Shown: positions 36,839 through 50,048 of the stretch, in pieces
Layout: each line of letters opens with the position of its first letter
Numbering within the stretch: the first letter of the stretch is position 1
Assembly: GCF_040939455.1 (NCBI RefSeq)
Contig: NC_134117.1
Coordinates: 61,712,501 to 61,776,500, forward strand
DNA length: 64,000 nucleotides
Reading direction: 5' to 3'
DNA from: Microcebus murinus
Taxonomy: Eukaryota; Chordata; Mammalia; Primates; Cheirogaleidae
Made by a program: the position numbers and the translations under genes
The notes under the pieces: generated by a model
What the model was told of the DNA's origin: nothing
Database searches by the model: none
What the model saw: only the letters and a program-made list of their open reading frames with translations

Positions 36839-36982
36839 CTGCAGGCTGAGCTGGCCGATTATCGTGGCCACACAGCGAGCCCCAGTGGCGGAACCCAGTA
36901 GCGTCTGCTGCGGGGAGTCAGGGGTCTGCGCTTCCCGGAGGGTCCTGACAGGCAGGCGGAGCAGGGTGGACACCACCTCTGG
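36839..36982 (-). CDS. Isolated candidate exon, helical-repeat-like
   Basis: On the minus strand an acceptor (cgcgtgtgccccag) and a donor (CTGCAG|gtacag) bound exactly 48 codons in phase 0-0. The peptide has two amphipathic helices (PEVVSTLLRLPVRTL, CVATIIGQLSLQ), similar in texture to the palindrome's helical-repeat protein. It may be an upstream exon of the gene ending at 29307, or a chance open frame in GC-rich DNA. Confidence 0.35.
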
Positions 36983-36999
36983 CTGGGGCACACGCGTTC

Positions 37000-38984
37000 C
37001 TGGTCTGTACACGGGTGGTTAGAACAGGTCCCACGCTCAGGGACCAGGGCAGTCTTCACTCAGGTCTGCAGTCCCTCAAAGTGTCTGAGATGTGCATGCC
37101 GGGTGTCCCCTACAGGTGAGATTCCTTCAGTCCCACAGTGACTGCTTCTCACCTCCCAAACGCCCCCCCCCCACTGCCTCACCCCTCAGTCGCCTAGCAT
37201 CTCGTCTCCTGCTGAAGACATGACCACCTGCAGGACAGTTGGGAGGACGCCAGCCTGTCCCCACGTGCCCTCTGTCTCTGCCCTTTGATCCGTGGACGCT
37301 GGCAGAGAGGGCCTGCCTTTGTTTCCCTCCTCACTGAAGTCAAGTCTGCAGTGTGGCCAGGCTCCCATGCCCGCCCTCTTCTCACTGACCCCGCCCCCTT
37401 TCCCTGCATCTCCTGCTGCTCCCAGCTCTCCCCTGGGACTCCCAGAGCTCCCAGCATGCCCGCCCTCGTGCACACCCTCCTTGGCCCTCGCCCTTCCCCT
37501 CCAGCTCCCCCCCATACCCACGCCAGCTGTCTGCCCTCCTCACATGGCTTTGTGGCCACCTGCTGCACCCACCCTGAAGAGGCCCCCAGGTGGCCCCTGT
37601 CAGTGGTAGCATCAGTGGCTGGTGGGCCTTCAGCTGTGTCCTACCTGTAGCCCCTGTACCCGGCCAGGCTGTCTCCTGCAAACGCCCCCTGCCCTGCCTT
37701 GCTAGGCGGCTTCCCTTTGTTCCCAGGTGTGACTTTGCTCTCTGCCTTTGAACGGCTTCTCTTCTCACTGGGCAGCCACCATGCACACCTGTCGGGGCAG
37801 TCACAGGGGAAGCCCCACTGGCCACTGACACCTCCATCTGCAAGTTTGCTGCTGTCTCTGCAGAGTAGGGCTGGACGCAGGGGAGAGACCCTGTGACGTG
37901 CTGGGTCTGGGGAGGGGAAGGGCACTGGACGGCAGGGCTGGAGGAGCTGAAGACAAGCACTGAGAATGCCCCGTCTTTCCTGGGATTGTCCCTGGGGATT
38001 GGGGCTGTGTCCACAGGTCTCCTGGGCTAAGAGGGTGCCGGTGCTGGTGGGTTGCAGGGCACCCCGGGGACCCTGCAGGGAGGGAGCAGAGGGCACAGCC
38101 AGGGTTGAGGGGGACAGTCATTCCAGCTGCAACCTCCCCTGGGTTGAGTGGAGCAGAAATCGAGTTGAAGTCCTAAATGGAGATGGCTGAAACGTGGCCT
38201 TTCTACCTGCCCCCCTCTGCACCCACGATCCCTGGAGAACACGGGAGTGAGGATGGTGCTCTTGCCTTAGTCGTTCATCTCAGCCCCCTCTCTGGTTCTA
38301 ATTCAGGAAGGACACAATGTGCAAGAGGAACGTACAGTGGTGAACGGACATATCTTCAGGGCCAGGAACACTTTCTCACTCCCCACACTTCTCTGACTGC
38401 TAATCAGAGTCTACAGTGCCACCAGTTAGGCCCATTGCCTTAACATAGGCCTTGTCCCTTATTTAAATGCAAAACGTCCAGGGATGGGGTTAAGTGTGAC
38501 TGGTCACTCACACCTTCCTAGTCCTTTCCTAAGAGGTTTAGATGCTGAGAAAAGTGAGAGCACAGCAACCTAAGAGGAGCGAGACCTTGGGCAGGAGGGG
38601 AGGGCTGAGAGCAGGTGAGCACCCAGCACACACACTGTCCCCTGGCGGAAGGTCCCGGGGTTCAGATCTGCCCATGTAATGCACCATGCCCCATCAGCAC
38701 AGCCCACCAGGCCCTGCTCGGGTTGGGCAGCTCCGACCCTGGAGCTCTTGGTCATGGCGGCCAGGAGGGACGCCCACCCTTGACACATCTATCCACCTTT
38801 TTACCAAAATCTCAGTCACTGCGCACCTACACTGTGCTGGTCCCCAGGCTGGGTGCAGGGAACACAAAGATTCAGACACCCCAGTGATGTTCCCAGGGAA
38901 AGAGAAACGCCCCAGTGCAGTGACAGGAATGCTGAGAGGGGAGCAGGCAGCAGGAGAGGCAGCTGTTTCTTTTCTTTAAATTTC
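37000..38984. other. GC-rich interval without a recognised gene
   Basis: Several overlapping open frames of 70-210 codons occur on both strands, as expected at this GC content. None shows paired splice sites or a known motif. Confidence 0.4.
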
Positions 38985-39215
38985 TGTTTAATTTTTCATT
39001 GTTTATTATTTTCAAATGTACACAAAAATAGAATCAACAGTGTAACAAACTCCCTGAAGCCATGACCAAGCCCTAGCCATTTTTATTAGTATTTTTATCA
39101 GTATTATGTCATCTATCTCTTCCATGTTTTTGGACAGAGGATTTTAAAACAAGTTCAAGATATCACACATTTCACCCATAAATCCTCCTGCATCTCTGAT
39201 ACGAGCCTTTCTCAG
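38985..39215 (-). mobile_element. Old L1 3' fragment
   Basis: AT-rich patch in GC-rich surroundings. Its wording (tttattattttcaaatgtac, caagatatcacacatttcac) resembles antisense L1M 3' ends. Confidence 0.45.
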
Positions 39216-42200
39216 TCACCGCCACAGCAGCGACCCTGACTCCCAGCAGCACACCTGGGCCCTGCCTCGCTCTCCGGCCCCTTGGGACATCACTCGCCCC
39301 AGAACGGAATCCTACATCCTACATGTGTAGGAGTCTCCCCAAGGACCTGCGACCTCGGGCCATGACACACCAGGGGTTTCAGACCTGAGCCCACCAGCAG
39401 ACCCCCAGCTACAGATTCCTGGACCCCCCAAAGTGTGGCCAGGTGAAAGCCATGGGAGGTCAAAGAAGACAGTATTGTGCTGTGCCGCAGGTAGGGGTGG
39501 CAGCTGAAAAGCCATTTGGAAACGTAGTCGTGCTCTGTGGCACACTTGCTGCTCTCTTCTCAGTTTCTGCCCTCCTGTGACTGAGGCTTCATGATGAATG
39601 CACACTCTTTCCTGGCTCCTATCTGCTGTCCCCAATGACAATTGGCCCCGCAACCCAGAACCACCAGGGATCCAAGGCTTCGTCCAACCCATGCACTAGG
39701 GGGGAATGGAGTTGGTGCCATTTGCCTGTGGTGTGGCTGCCATTCTAACCACTGCGGGTGGCATCCTCCTAAATCATAGCGTCAGGAAGAATCCCCCATG
39801 GGCTAGGTCTCAGTCAGAACCAAGGGCTTCTCCCCAAACCTCCAGAGTTCTCACCCGGACTGCCGGAATGGCAACCCAGCCACCGGAACAGGGACAGGCC
39901 CAGGCCTCTTCCCAAGGGCCACCAGCTGCCCAGGGACTTCCCCTCTGCCAGGCTCTTGTCCCTGTGCTCACGGTTGTAGAAGGGGCAGGCAGCCTGCTTC
40001 TCCTGCCTCCTTCCCTCTGGCGCCTCCCCTCAGCTTCATTCTTCTTCTCTGAAGCTGGCACAGGCACAGGGAGCAGAGCACAGAGGACGGCGGCTGTCCA
40101 TGGGGCCAAGAGTCGCTTTGTCATGTTGAAACCCATTTCCAGGGGTTGGGGCGACACAACTCTTCCACGTGTTGCTCACTGTGGTCCCATCAGGAAACTC
40201 TGGGATGTGACCTCATGTTCTCCATAAAGGGCCTATGAAATCGTCTGAAGGCAGGGACAGGACTAGACACTGACCCCGAAGGCAGGAACTCCTTTCCTAA
40301 GGAGAGGGTCCCCTGGAGGAAACCGGGGTCTGCTCTGCCGTTCCTCCCTTTCGAGACGCAGGTGGTCTTCATTTCCCACATCCCTGGCCCACATGGCCCC
40401 AGATCCTTGGTCACATCCAGCCCTGTCCTCAGTGTCTCCAGATGTCCTGCGGCTGCACCCGGGGCGCGTGGCTGCGTGTGGCTTCTCCGCGTCTGCACAC
40501 AGCAGCGTGGACAAGCTGCGCGGCACCCAGGCCCTGCCTGACTTTGTTCACACGCAGGCTCTACGAGGCAGGGGAAGGGAAGGGGCGAAGACTCGGTGCT
40601 GCCAAGCGACACACAAGCGACCGCCCAGACCTCCTGGCCCAGCCCACCCGCCTCTCCCTTTCCTTCCAGTGACTGACCGCTCAGGCCTAGAGGGCTGCGC
40701 AGCCAGCCCCACGCCCAGCGCCTTTCTGGGCCTGGACAAGGAAGACGAAGGCACAGGGAACAGAGCGGATGCCTCCTGGGCCGAGACACTCTGCTGCTCT
40801 CCACCTGCCGAGAGCCCAGGGGAACATCGGGATGTCCTTGCCGAAGGGACTCCTGTGTACTCTGTGCATAAGGTGGCCCGGAGGGAGTGTGTCCAACCGC
40901 AGTCGAAACCTGCTCAAGGAACAGACAGCGTTACACAGAGGGGACTCGAATGCGCCTGCGCACTGGGGCGCCGCAGCCTAAGACGCTGAGGGCACGAGGA
41001 CAGTGACTGCGACAAACCAGCCCGAGCAGGAGGACTACATCTCATGTCAGGTCTCCTCTAACCAGGGGCCAGGGACGCCCCCAGTGTCCTGCGGCTCCAG
41101 CAGTGCCAGGGAACACCCACAGGAGGCAGCTCCTTCCCGTAGCCGGACTCAGCCTCTGATCCGGCTGCTAGGAGGGTTTGGCGACCTAGGGAAAGCGTGT
41201 GTTCCCTGGGTGGGGGCTCTAAGGGTGAAGATTCTGCCAGTCTGGGGACGGGGGTATCTGGGGAGGGGGCGTGACACACACCCAAAGGGAGAGCAGGACT
41301 CAGCTAAAGATTCTCTCTGCTGCTCTTAGGCTTGGAGAAGAGGAAAATAGGGGAAATACCTTCCTTTAACAGAAAACAAAAGGCTTAAATGAATAAAAAC
41401 AAATATGTTTAAATCTGAGACGCGTCAGGGCTGCCATGAGTCACAGCACTGCGTGCAAACGGAAACGCAGAGAAAAGCACCGAGAGTGGCAGGGCGGCGC
41501 CTCTGCCCGTCCTCCCCACGCCCCACTAGCACCGGCCGAACAGGGACCAGCCCAGGCCTCGCACAGCGTGGCTGCTCTTCAGTGCCCGGCGCCAAGCCGG
41601 GGCCTCGCTCCCAGGACAGGCCTCCCAGGGCCCAGCCTGCCAGGGGAGCCACGGGGACCAGGCTGGGTCTGGGAAGCCACAGAGTCCCTGAGCCAGAAGA
41701 TCCTTCTTCAGCTGGAGGGTGAGAAGCAGCCGGAGCGACCCTGGCCCTCTCCCCAGGGTGGACGGCCCAGCACACTCGGGGCAGCCGCGCAGACGGTCAC
41801 TGAGCATCTACTGAGCCCCCGACAGGCCTGGGCTCTCCATGACACGTGAGGAGGACGGAGCTCCTTCCCCAGAAGCCAACAGATCTGAGGCCTGCGGTCT
41901 GGGCCAGAAAGGAGGCAGAAGGTCCCAGCAAGGGGCGCCACCAAAGCGGAAGTGCTGCTCCTTCAGAGATGCCCCAGGGCGAACACCAGCCCTGTCTCCC
42001 AGGGCCGCCCAGCTTACCGTTCTGAAAAGAAATGTAAGTGGTTTGTCAGGTTATAGACAAACGCTGCCAGTTAACAATGAGAACAAGGTGAGAAGGTGGA
42101 TAGACAGCCACCCCCAAGAAACAAAGCCAAACACTGTCCAGCATGGGACCCCACCTACTTGCCAGGGGGAGCCACCCTGGGCTCTCAGCATCACCCAGCC

Positions 42201-42326
42201 CATGTGCACACAGAGCACGCCAGTCACATGAGTGCCAGTGTTTACAAGTTTTGAAAGCAAACAAATTGCTCTGAGAACACTACTCTTACTGAAAGACCAG
42301 AATTTTCCCTGTGGGTCCTTGATATG
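39216..42326. other. GC-rich interval without a recognised gene
   Basis: Long open frames (for example 40393-40989 plus and 40190-40804 minus) overlap each other antisense and lack splice or motif support. A weak exon-like piece (SLSQKILLQLEG with a gtgaga donor near 41720) is noted but not called. Confidence 0.4.
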
Positions 42327-42640
42327 TGTTGAACTGTATCTGCCCACAGTGCCTATGTTGAAGTCCTAACCCCTATGTCTCAGAATGGGACCTTATTTGG
42401 AAATAGGGTCACCCCAGATGTTCTCAGTTACCATGAGGCCACTAGGGTGGTCCTAGTCCTTGATAAGGACTGGGGTCCTTATTACAAAGGATGCAGACGT
42501 GCACTGGAGGAAGGGGAGGGGATGGCATGTGATGGGACACAGGGAGGAGACGGCCACCCACTAGCCAAGGAAGGGGCCTGAGAGACCCTTCCCTCAGCAC
42601 CCTCGGGAGGAACCAGGCCTGCCCGCTGGGACTGCCAGAC
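42327..42640 (+). mobile_element. MLT1-type LTR fragment
   Basis: Wording tgttgaagtcctaaccccta, then ggaccttatttggaaatagg, then ccactagggtggtcctagtc is the MLT1 head and middle. The 3' end is degraded or missing. Confidence 0.75.
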
Positions 42641-42794
42641 AGGCAGTGGGAATGCAGAGCACAGAGGCAGCGAATCCTGGGCTCGGAATCCAGATCCTGT
42701 CCCCACCCCAGAGGCTTCTATGCGGAGAGCTGAACTCCTGGCGTCACACGAGGCTCTGCACTGGGAGGCCTGGGCCCTGGGAGGTCACGGAGCA

Positions 42795-44440
42795 GCACTG
42801 CGGGAGGCAGACTGAGCACCAGGAGACAAGGGACACACGTGTCTCAGTGCGCACGCAGATGTGCGAGCACAGTCTCCTCAGGATGGAGACCCCACCCAGG
42901 GAGGCACAGACACTTCTGTACCACCTGGAGGGACAGAAAGGGCGGGGCCTGGGCCCTGGAAGAACCGGCTATGGGATGGGAGAAGAGGATTCTGTTGAGG
43001 GCAATGAATGATTGCCAGGGAGAGTGATTCACTGGGGAAGACAAAGTGACCCCCAGGGGGCTCTCTGTGGAATCTGAATGAGTCTTAAGGGCAAAACATC
43101 ATCTTTTAAATGAGTCTGGGCAGATGTGCTGAGACTCCCAGTCTCCTGGGGAGGGGAAAAAAAGGAACAATTATTCTCCTTGGCGGGTCTGGGTCTTAGG
43201 CAGATACAGGAACTTCCACTCCTCTGGGGGAGAGAGTGGGGAGGGTGAGGTTAGAGAGACCGGGAGGCTCCTTCAGTTCAGCCTGTCAAAGTGCCACAGT
43301 TTGGGGCATCAGTTTCTGAGCCCCAACATTCGCAAAGGTAAAAGCAGAAGTTAGCCCAATGTGGATGACCCTGCAATTTTTATTAAACTACACTAGATGG
43401 TGATATCATAGAATTAACTCAAAGACCTTCTTAACAAACTCCTCTCAAAACTCAGGGCTGGGAAGAACAATTCTCCTCCTAATGCACACACAGGCTTTCT
43501 ATAGCAGTGAGGCCTGTTTATATATTCTGTCTTCTTTGCCTCCACTACTAGTAATCTCCAAGCTATGGATTGTGCATTGTTTTAGTTTTCACTGGCAAGC
43601 ATGTTTCGATACTTTGATTTTTTGTTCTCATTACTTCTTGCTAATTTTAAGTAAATTTTCATTAATTGCTAGAGCAGCTCACAGACTCGGGGAAACCCGT
43701 GCCCCTGCTGGCTTATCACAAAGAACGTTTTATATGACGCCAATAAACAGCCAGCTGAAGGGATACATAGGGCAAGGCCTGGAATGATCCCAAGCACAGG
43801 AGCTTCTGTCCGGAAGCAGTTGGGGTGAGCCGCCCTCCTGGCATGTGGGTAAATTCTGATTCATCTCCCTGGAAGCCTTGAACTATCCATATGCTCCCTT
43901 AACCTTGTCCTTTTGAGCCTCTTCATTGAGACTCAAGGGAGACTTCATGGGACAGGCATGATTGACAACCATGGAAAAATGTGACTGGACAAGAAGGATC
44001 TGATCTAGACTATTAGAATGAGTGGAAAAACCCAGAAAAGCCTGTTCCTAGATCCTACTCGGCTCTCCGGGCAGCTTTCCTTCTGTCTGAGAATGGGGCA
44101 GGACCCTCTCTGGAATGAGGGTCTTATGACTGAGAAGCAGATTAGCATCCTGCCTTGGCAGGTGAGAGGAGGACGGGAGAGGGTCAGGGAGAGGGAGGTT
44201 CTGTTTCCTGAGGCCTACTTCTGGGGTTTAAATCCCCCAACATTGTAACAAAAGACTGTAACAAGGGCTTTGGAAGTCACAAGCCAGGAATCGGAGACAG
44301 AAAGCGACAGATACACATCATAGTATCACAGTGTCCTATAGACGTGTAACTTTTGAACCTTTCATATTTCAACTATACCTTTTCCAACTCCAGATATGTC
44401 CAGAGACAAAATACTTACCACTGTGCTCCAATTGCCTGTA
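42795..44440. repeat. Direct repeat unit A (with LTR-like segment)
   Basis: Matches 62340-64000 in the same orientation at clearly diverged identity, with small indels. Shared blocks include ggggcggggcctgggccctg, gtgacccccagggggctctc and ccctgcaatttttattaaac. The first part (about 42795-43328) has LTR form on the minus strand, starting TGTTGGGGCTCAGAAACTGA. The second part contains the agagcagctcacaga block also seen near 8173. Confidence 0.85.
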
Positions 44441-45252
44441 GTGTTCAGGACAGTAACATGCTGCACAGGCTCATGGTGTTACCGAAAGCTCAGCACTTGA
44501 CCTCGAGGCCCTGACAGAAGAATGAGAACAGTGGTTTGACAGAAAGAAAGAGAAGTTCATTACTTTGCCGACAAAGGAGGAAAAAGGGTAGACATTCTCC
44601 TGTCAAAGTCCAAATTTCCTCCACACCAGCAGAACAGAGAGCAGAGCTTTTGAAGGGAGGGCCCTCAGTGCTTGGCTATTGTGGTTAACTCTACTCATTG
44701 TCCCACCTCTGCCTAAGACAAAGCCTGCGCTCTCCTCCCACCTTGGGAGCTGGTGCCAGCCTGGGGTATCTGTGGGAGCTCCTGAAGCACAAAGAAAAAC
44801 CACTCACCTGCCCCTCCCAACCCCTGTGCTGAAGCAGGGATGCAGGTTTTAGTTCTCAAAAAGGAGTGGAGGAGGTTTTCAAGAGATGGAAAATATTTTT
44901 GCCATTTTTCTCAGGCCATTCTCTCTGTTACAATAGCCCAGGTGCATTTGCCTACAGCATATAAGGTGTGTAGTGGCTACACCATCCAGTTTGGTGTGAG
45001 TGCCCTCTGTGTTGTTTTCACAATGATGAAATCAACTAACGATGCATTTCTCAAAAAATATTCTTGTCATGAAAGGATGCATGATTGTATAAAGCATTGA
45101 CAGGCTCAGATTTTGGTTTCAGAAACTAAAATCAGGAGAGCATTTCTCCTCTAACATTCCAGCTATCTCACCTACCTGCACTAGCTGCACCTTGTTCATC
45201 GGAGAGATTCGTCACTTCTCTACTGACACAGAAGATGACCCATATGGCCAGT
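44441..45252. other. Interval with a possible antisense LTR end
   Basis: 44470-44590 complements to a string like cggcaaagtaatgaacttct, which resembles the 3' end of an ERV1 LTR. The rest is unassigned and no gene is seen. Confidence 0.35.
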
Positions 45253-45611
45253 GTCTCAGTCCGTCCGGGCTGCTATAATAAAATGCCCTAAGCTGGGTGG
45301 CTTATAAAAAACAAAAACTTTCTCACAGTCCTGAAGGCTGCGAAGTCCAAGATGAAGGAAGATGTGTTGTCTGGTGGAGCCCTCATCCTGGTTCATCAGT
45401 TGGACGTTCTCGCCGCGTCTTCAAATGGTCGCAGGGTGCCGGGATCTCTGGGCTTCCTAAATAGGGGCTTGAATTCTATTCACGAGCGTTCTGCTCTCAT
45501 GAATTACACACCTCCCAGACGCTTCACCACTCAACAGCCTCACCTTGGGGGTTCGAATTTCAAAATATGGACTTTGGAGAAACACCCACATTCAGTCCCT
45601 TGCACCTTGTG
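45253..45611 (-). mobile_element. MaLR LTR (MLT1/MST-type), antisense
   Basis: Starts gtctcagtccgtccgggctg and ends cacattcagtcccttgca, the reverse complement of a MaLR LTR tail and head. Confidence 0.8.
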
Positions 45612-45644
45612 TCTTAGTCAGGGTTCTCCAGAGAAACAACCAAT

Positions 45645-45647
<3 letters not shown>

Positions 45648-45741
<94 letters not shown>

Positions 45742-45755
45742 GGAGAGAGAGAGAG
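45648..45755. repeat. Compound (TG)n(GA)n microsatellite
   Basis: About 29 TG units (45648-45706) followed by an imperfect GA tract (45707-45755). Confidence 0.97.
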
Positions 45756-45944
45756 GAGGGAGAACAGAGATTTATGTTAAGGAATTCCCTCATGTGTGTA
45801 TAAAAGCTGACAGGTCCCAATTGCGCCAGGTAGGACATGAGGCCAGAGACTCAGGGAAGAGGTCATGGTGCAATTCAAGTTCCAAGGCCATGTCCTGGCA
45901 AAATTCCTTTTTGAAATGGGAAGGGGCCAAGGGCCTCCACTCAG

Positions 45945-46147
45945 TTGGCCTCTAGAAGCTGACAAAGATAAGGGAACAGAGTCTCCGCTAGAGCCCCCAG
46001 AAAGTAGCAAGGCCCTACTATCATCTTGGTTTCAGCCCAGTGAGAGCCGTTTCAGACCTGTGATCTCCAGAATGGTAAAATAAATGTGTGCTATTTTCAG
46101 CCTCTGTATTGGTGGCCATTTGTTCCAGCAGTCCTAGAAAACCAGCA
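45945..46147 (+). mobile_element. MLT1-type LTR 3' fragment
   Basis: Wording ttggtttcagcccagtgaga, gacctgtgatctccagaatg and taaaataaatgtgtgctat is the MLT1 3' end. It lies directly after the compound microsatellite. Confidence 0.7.
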
Positions 46148-48555
46148 CAGGGAGGGGCTGGAAAGAATGGGGGGAAGCTGAGGACAGCAGTGCCGGTCTG
46201 GCCCTCGTTAAGGAGCGTGGGCACGGGAGCAGAGAGGGCTGGGCAGAGGGAGTCTAGGTCTGCAGCACATTTCCAAGAATGTTTCTGGCCAGGCCAATGT
46301 GGAGTCCCCAAGCCAGAAATCCTGCCTCTCACAGGAATACACCTGTATTAGAATCCCTGCTGTGCCGGTCCATGGCTGAGAGCAGTTCGTAGGAGGCTTG
46401 GTCTCAGCACCATACACATGTGGATCCCCAAGGGCAGCAGCTGGGTTGTCTACCGTGTGCCCTAAGTAGCCTCCCTGATCTGACCCAGGATCTTCACTTT
46501 TAAAACGAAGACAGCCCTGGGAAAACTGGGATAGCTGGTCACCCTATCCCTGAGATTGGAGACCTGATGTGAGCACCTTCACGCCCAACATCTTTCTTAT
46601 CTCTGTGACGCCCTCTTGGAATAGATTTTTGCTTATGGTGACAGTTTACGGCTAGAAGACATTCTCACCACCTACCCTGGAGCCCATTTCCCCACCCTTC
46701 CCGATCCATCCGGATTAGACAGGGTGCGAAGTTTCCAATTTAGTCCTTTGTTTTACTTCCACACTTCTCCCATAAAGAATCTGGGCCAACTGCTACGTCC
46801 CTGACCCTTCTCATCATGAGATTTGGAGCACTGGCTAGCAACATGCCTACTTTAGCTCTTGCCACAAGGGTCTCTGTTTCCACTATGGGAAAAGCAAATA
46901 CTGGTTCCAAGCTCATTTTCTTATGGTTCCAGTCAGCCACCCAATGCACTTCTCACCTTCGACAGAAACATGAGTGGTCATTTCTACTTTATAATGTCCT
47001 AAGTCTCTTTGATTTGTTCCTGCATCTGTGCCAAACACAGCATCTCTAAGTTTCATAGGGAGATGTGCCCACAGAATATGATTATAGCCATCCTCCTTGT
47101 GGTCAAAGTTTTTTCAATGGAAGCAAATTAAGTGGCTCAGTTTTCAACTTGGGACACAAATGGACTCCGAGAAGTCCTTGGATGGGAAAGAGGTAGACAA
47201 AACTTGCTATTAGCTCTCAGAACCTTGCATTTGGTGGATCTGATCTAAGTAAAGTGAGCTATACCTACATCCACTTGGACTACTAAGGTCTCTCTTGTTT
47301 CATATTTATTTTCCTATTTGTATCTTTTAACTTTTCAGTAATGAAAATATGCTGCTTCTGCATAAACCTTAGTGACTTATTTCTAGTTAAAATAATAAAC
47401 TATCTTTAAATATGCTTAAATGAAATTAACATAAGGGTTTATGTAGCAGAATTAAAATAGTAAAGATATAATAAATGCAAAATATATAATTATTAAATAT
47501 TAGGTTGCCAATAGAGGAATAGGCCCATCAGCGGAAAACAATACAGAGGTCAAGGCCTTACTAACATCACGGAAGCTATACAAACCACTGAGATGTGATA
47601 CTGTTTCTTCAAGACATGCTTAGCAGGAAGTGAACTAGTGAAAAGAATATAACTACACATCGCACAACACATACACCCAAATACCTCCAGAGTGGAAAAA
47701 GCATTCAGTCATTTTAATGAAGCTATCATACCACTAACCTTTTTAGAGCAAAATATAAATAAATAGTTATACTATTGGTAAGTGGTAGAAGATTGTTCAA
47801 ACAAATAACAATGAAAGTTACAAGAGAAAATCTCAATACATTTGGCCGCAGAGACTTATAGTCAAGTAAACTTAGTCAAAATATAGGAAAAAGCATTAAC
47901 ATTCAAAACTATTAAAAGCATTCTTGTGTGTTTACAGTTAAAGGATGGAATCACTTCACACGGCACCCACCAGGACCAGAAGATTTCTGGGCTTATCTTA
48001 GAGGGACAAGTGTTCAGCCTCACCCTCTTACCTGAAGAGAACGTTTGCTCTTCAGTTTTGTGTCATCATTTAATTCACTCGCACCTTAGTGTTCTCACCA
48101 ACTTACAGGTGTGATCACATTTGCATTCTATGAGGAACTTCATGCTATCAGTATTAGGCACATAGGAGATAGGAGGTAGTTTCTTTCTCCTAGTAAACAT
48201 TTCTTTCCCCACTGTTTTATAATTTACATCACAAAAGGAGAAACAGAAATATTTCTCCACAGTTAAACACAACTTCAGTATATCACCTTGGTATCACATG
48301 TCATTTACAAAGCATAATGTTAACAACACAATCAATTCTCATAGTGAACAAAATTTTGGTGGATACAACAAAATGTGTGTTTAGTGGTACTAAGTATCAG
48401 AGCCTCATAGTAACATCTCATTTTTTGTAACTCATTTATTTTTAAAACGCTTTCCTTGTATGATGGTTTTAATGTCACCTAATATGGTTGACTGCATGTC
48501 AATATGTCCTTGCCCATGAATCATTACGATAAATATATTCTTTACTTTTCATTTT
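46148..48555. other. AT-rich interval without a recognised gene
   Basis: Mostly unassigned AT-rich sequence, particularly 47300-47930. Open frames are short and unsupported. Confidence 0.4.
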
Positions 48556-48692
48556 TCATTTTTATTATTTTCAGACATGAGGCTTTTCTGTGTTGCCCAG
48601 GCTGGACTTGAATTTCTGGGCTCATTTGAGCCTCTGTCTTCAGCTTCCTGAATACATGGGACAAATGTACAGAGTGCTATGTCCAGCTGAAA
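48556..48692 (-). mobile_element. Degraded Alu/FLAM monomer
   Basis: Contains the antisense Alu phrase tgttgcccaggctggacttg followed by a decayed remainder. Confidence 0.6.
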
Positions 48693-49550
48693 ATAGTGTA
48701 ATTTGTATAAAACTTTATCAATAAGGACCTTTTCTTACATTCTACATATTCCTCTATCAGCCATTTTTTGCTTCAAGTTTTATGTGAGAGGATTCGAGGA
48801 CATTTTGCAACACTAAGGAGCACTGTTCATTTAAGAATCTTCAAATCACATGAGGATGAAAAAGCACACGGAAAGTACACAGAGTGCAGACACGGGCAAG
48901 GACACGCTTTTGTGCCAACTTCCAAAACAGGAAAAGATGCCCTGTGGTTACATAATGTAACGATCAATATGTCCATCCATACACCTTATGTGAAATTAGG
49001 TGTGCACAATTGAAAACAAGTGTATTTTCTTTGTGCTATAACAATATTAAACATGTTGCTCTTCCTCAAATGAAAAAGAAGAAACGATTATGAGACTTTG
49101 GGCATAGCAGAGCTAATAGTTACACTTTAAACATGCCATTTCTCCGTGGCTTGTGCTATGCTCTCTGTACTCATGAACACATTATGCAAGCCTTTGCATG
49201 GCATGATTGACAAATTTCTTACAGCCATTCAGTCATTTCATTTTTGTGGCTGTGGTTGATTTTGGTTTTGTTTTTAAATAACCGCAAATAGTGATTATTG
49301 AAAATAATATAAACAGTCCTTTATTTCTTCTTGGAAATCCTTTAACAACCAGTTTCTTGAATTGCCACTGTCATTTTTTTCTCTTCGTCCTCCATCTTCT
49401 CCCACTTCTGCCTCTTTCATCATCTGGCTCATAGTATCTAGGAAATTATACAGAAATAACTAGCCTCTCAGGTTTAGGATAAAACAACTGGTTCTTAATA
49501 TGTATCAGAACAATCGTGGCAAAATATGAGATGAGTATCCAAAATCATTG
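48693..49550. other. Interval with a weak C/H-rich open frame
   Basis: The frame at 48768-49013 has His/Cys/Lys texture (for example KYTECRHGQGHAF) vaguely like a decayed C2H2 zinc-finger gene, but no complete finger. Not called as a gene. Confidence 0.3.
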
Positions 49551-50048
49551 CTGTAGAGCAGTGGTCCCCAACCTTTTGTCACTAGGGACTGGTTTCATGG
49601 AAAAATGGAACTGGTTTCATGGAAACATTTTTTTCCATTTCCAAAATTTTTTGGAAAAATTTCATGGAAGACAAATTTTATTTCTCCAACTGGGGAGTGG
49701 GATAGCTTCGGGATGAAGCAAGTACATTGCATTCATTATATTTGCAGCTGCTCCCCAGCACTAGCATCACCGCCTCGGCTCCACCTCAGCTCATCAGGCA
49801 TTACCTTCTCATGGGGAGCACGCAACCTGCATCCCTCGCACGTGCAGCTCACAGTAGGGTTTGTGCTCCTGAGAGCATCCAATGCTGCGGAGCTCAGGCG
49901 CTCATGAGAGTAACAGGAAGCAGCTGAAAATACAGATGAAGCTTTGCTCACTAGCCCACCACTCACTTCCTGCTGTGCAGCCCAGTTCCTAACTGACCAC
50001 GGACCCAAACTGGTCCATGGCCAGGGCTTGGGGACCACTGCTGTAGAG
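49551..50048. mobile_element. hAT-type DNA transposon (non-autonomous) with perfect 8-bp TSD
   Basis: The element 49559-50040 (482 bp) has termini CAGTGGTCCCCAACC and, inverted, CAGTGGTCCCCAAGC (14 of 15). It is flanked by perfect 8-bp repeats CTGTAGAG at 49551-49558 and 50041-50048. TSD length and terminal wording fit the hAT superfamily. No transposase remains. Confidence 0.9.

Noticed and set aside
36324..37022. 232-codon plus-strand open frame
   Set aside because: It passes through a CT/CA simple tract. No start context or family resemblance, and the GC content makes long frames expected.
40190..40989. Two overlapping antisense open frames of about 200 codons
   Set aside because: Both strands are open at once, a sign of GC bias rather than coding. 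No splice pairs or motifs.
45648..45755. TG/GA tract or other short repeats as a CRISPR array
   Set aside because: These are simple microsatellites in a mammalian genome. No regular repeat-spacer pattern exists.
48768..49013. Possible decayed C2H2 zinc-finger gene
   Set aside because: No complete C-x2-4-C...H-x3-5-H finger and no linker motif. The resemblance is only in residue texture.
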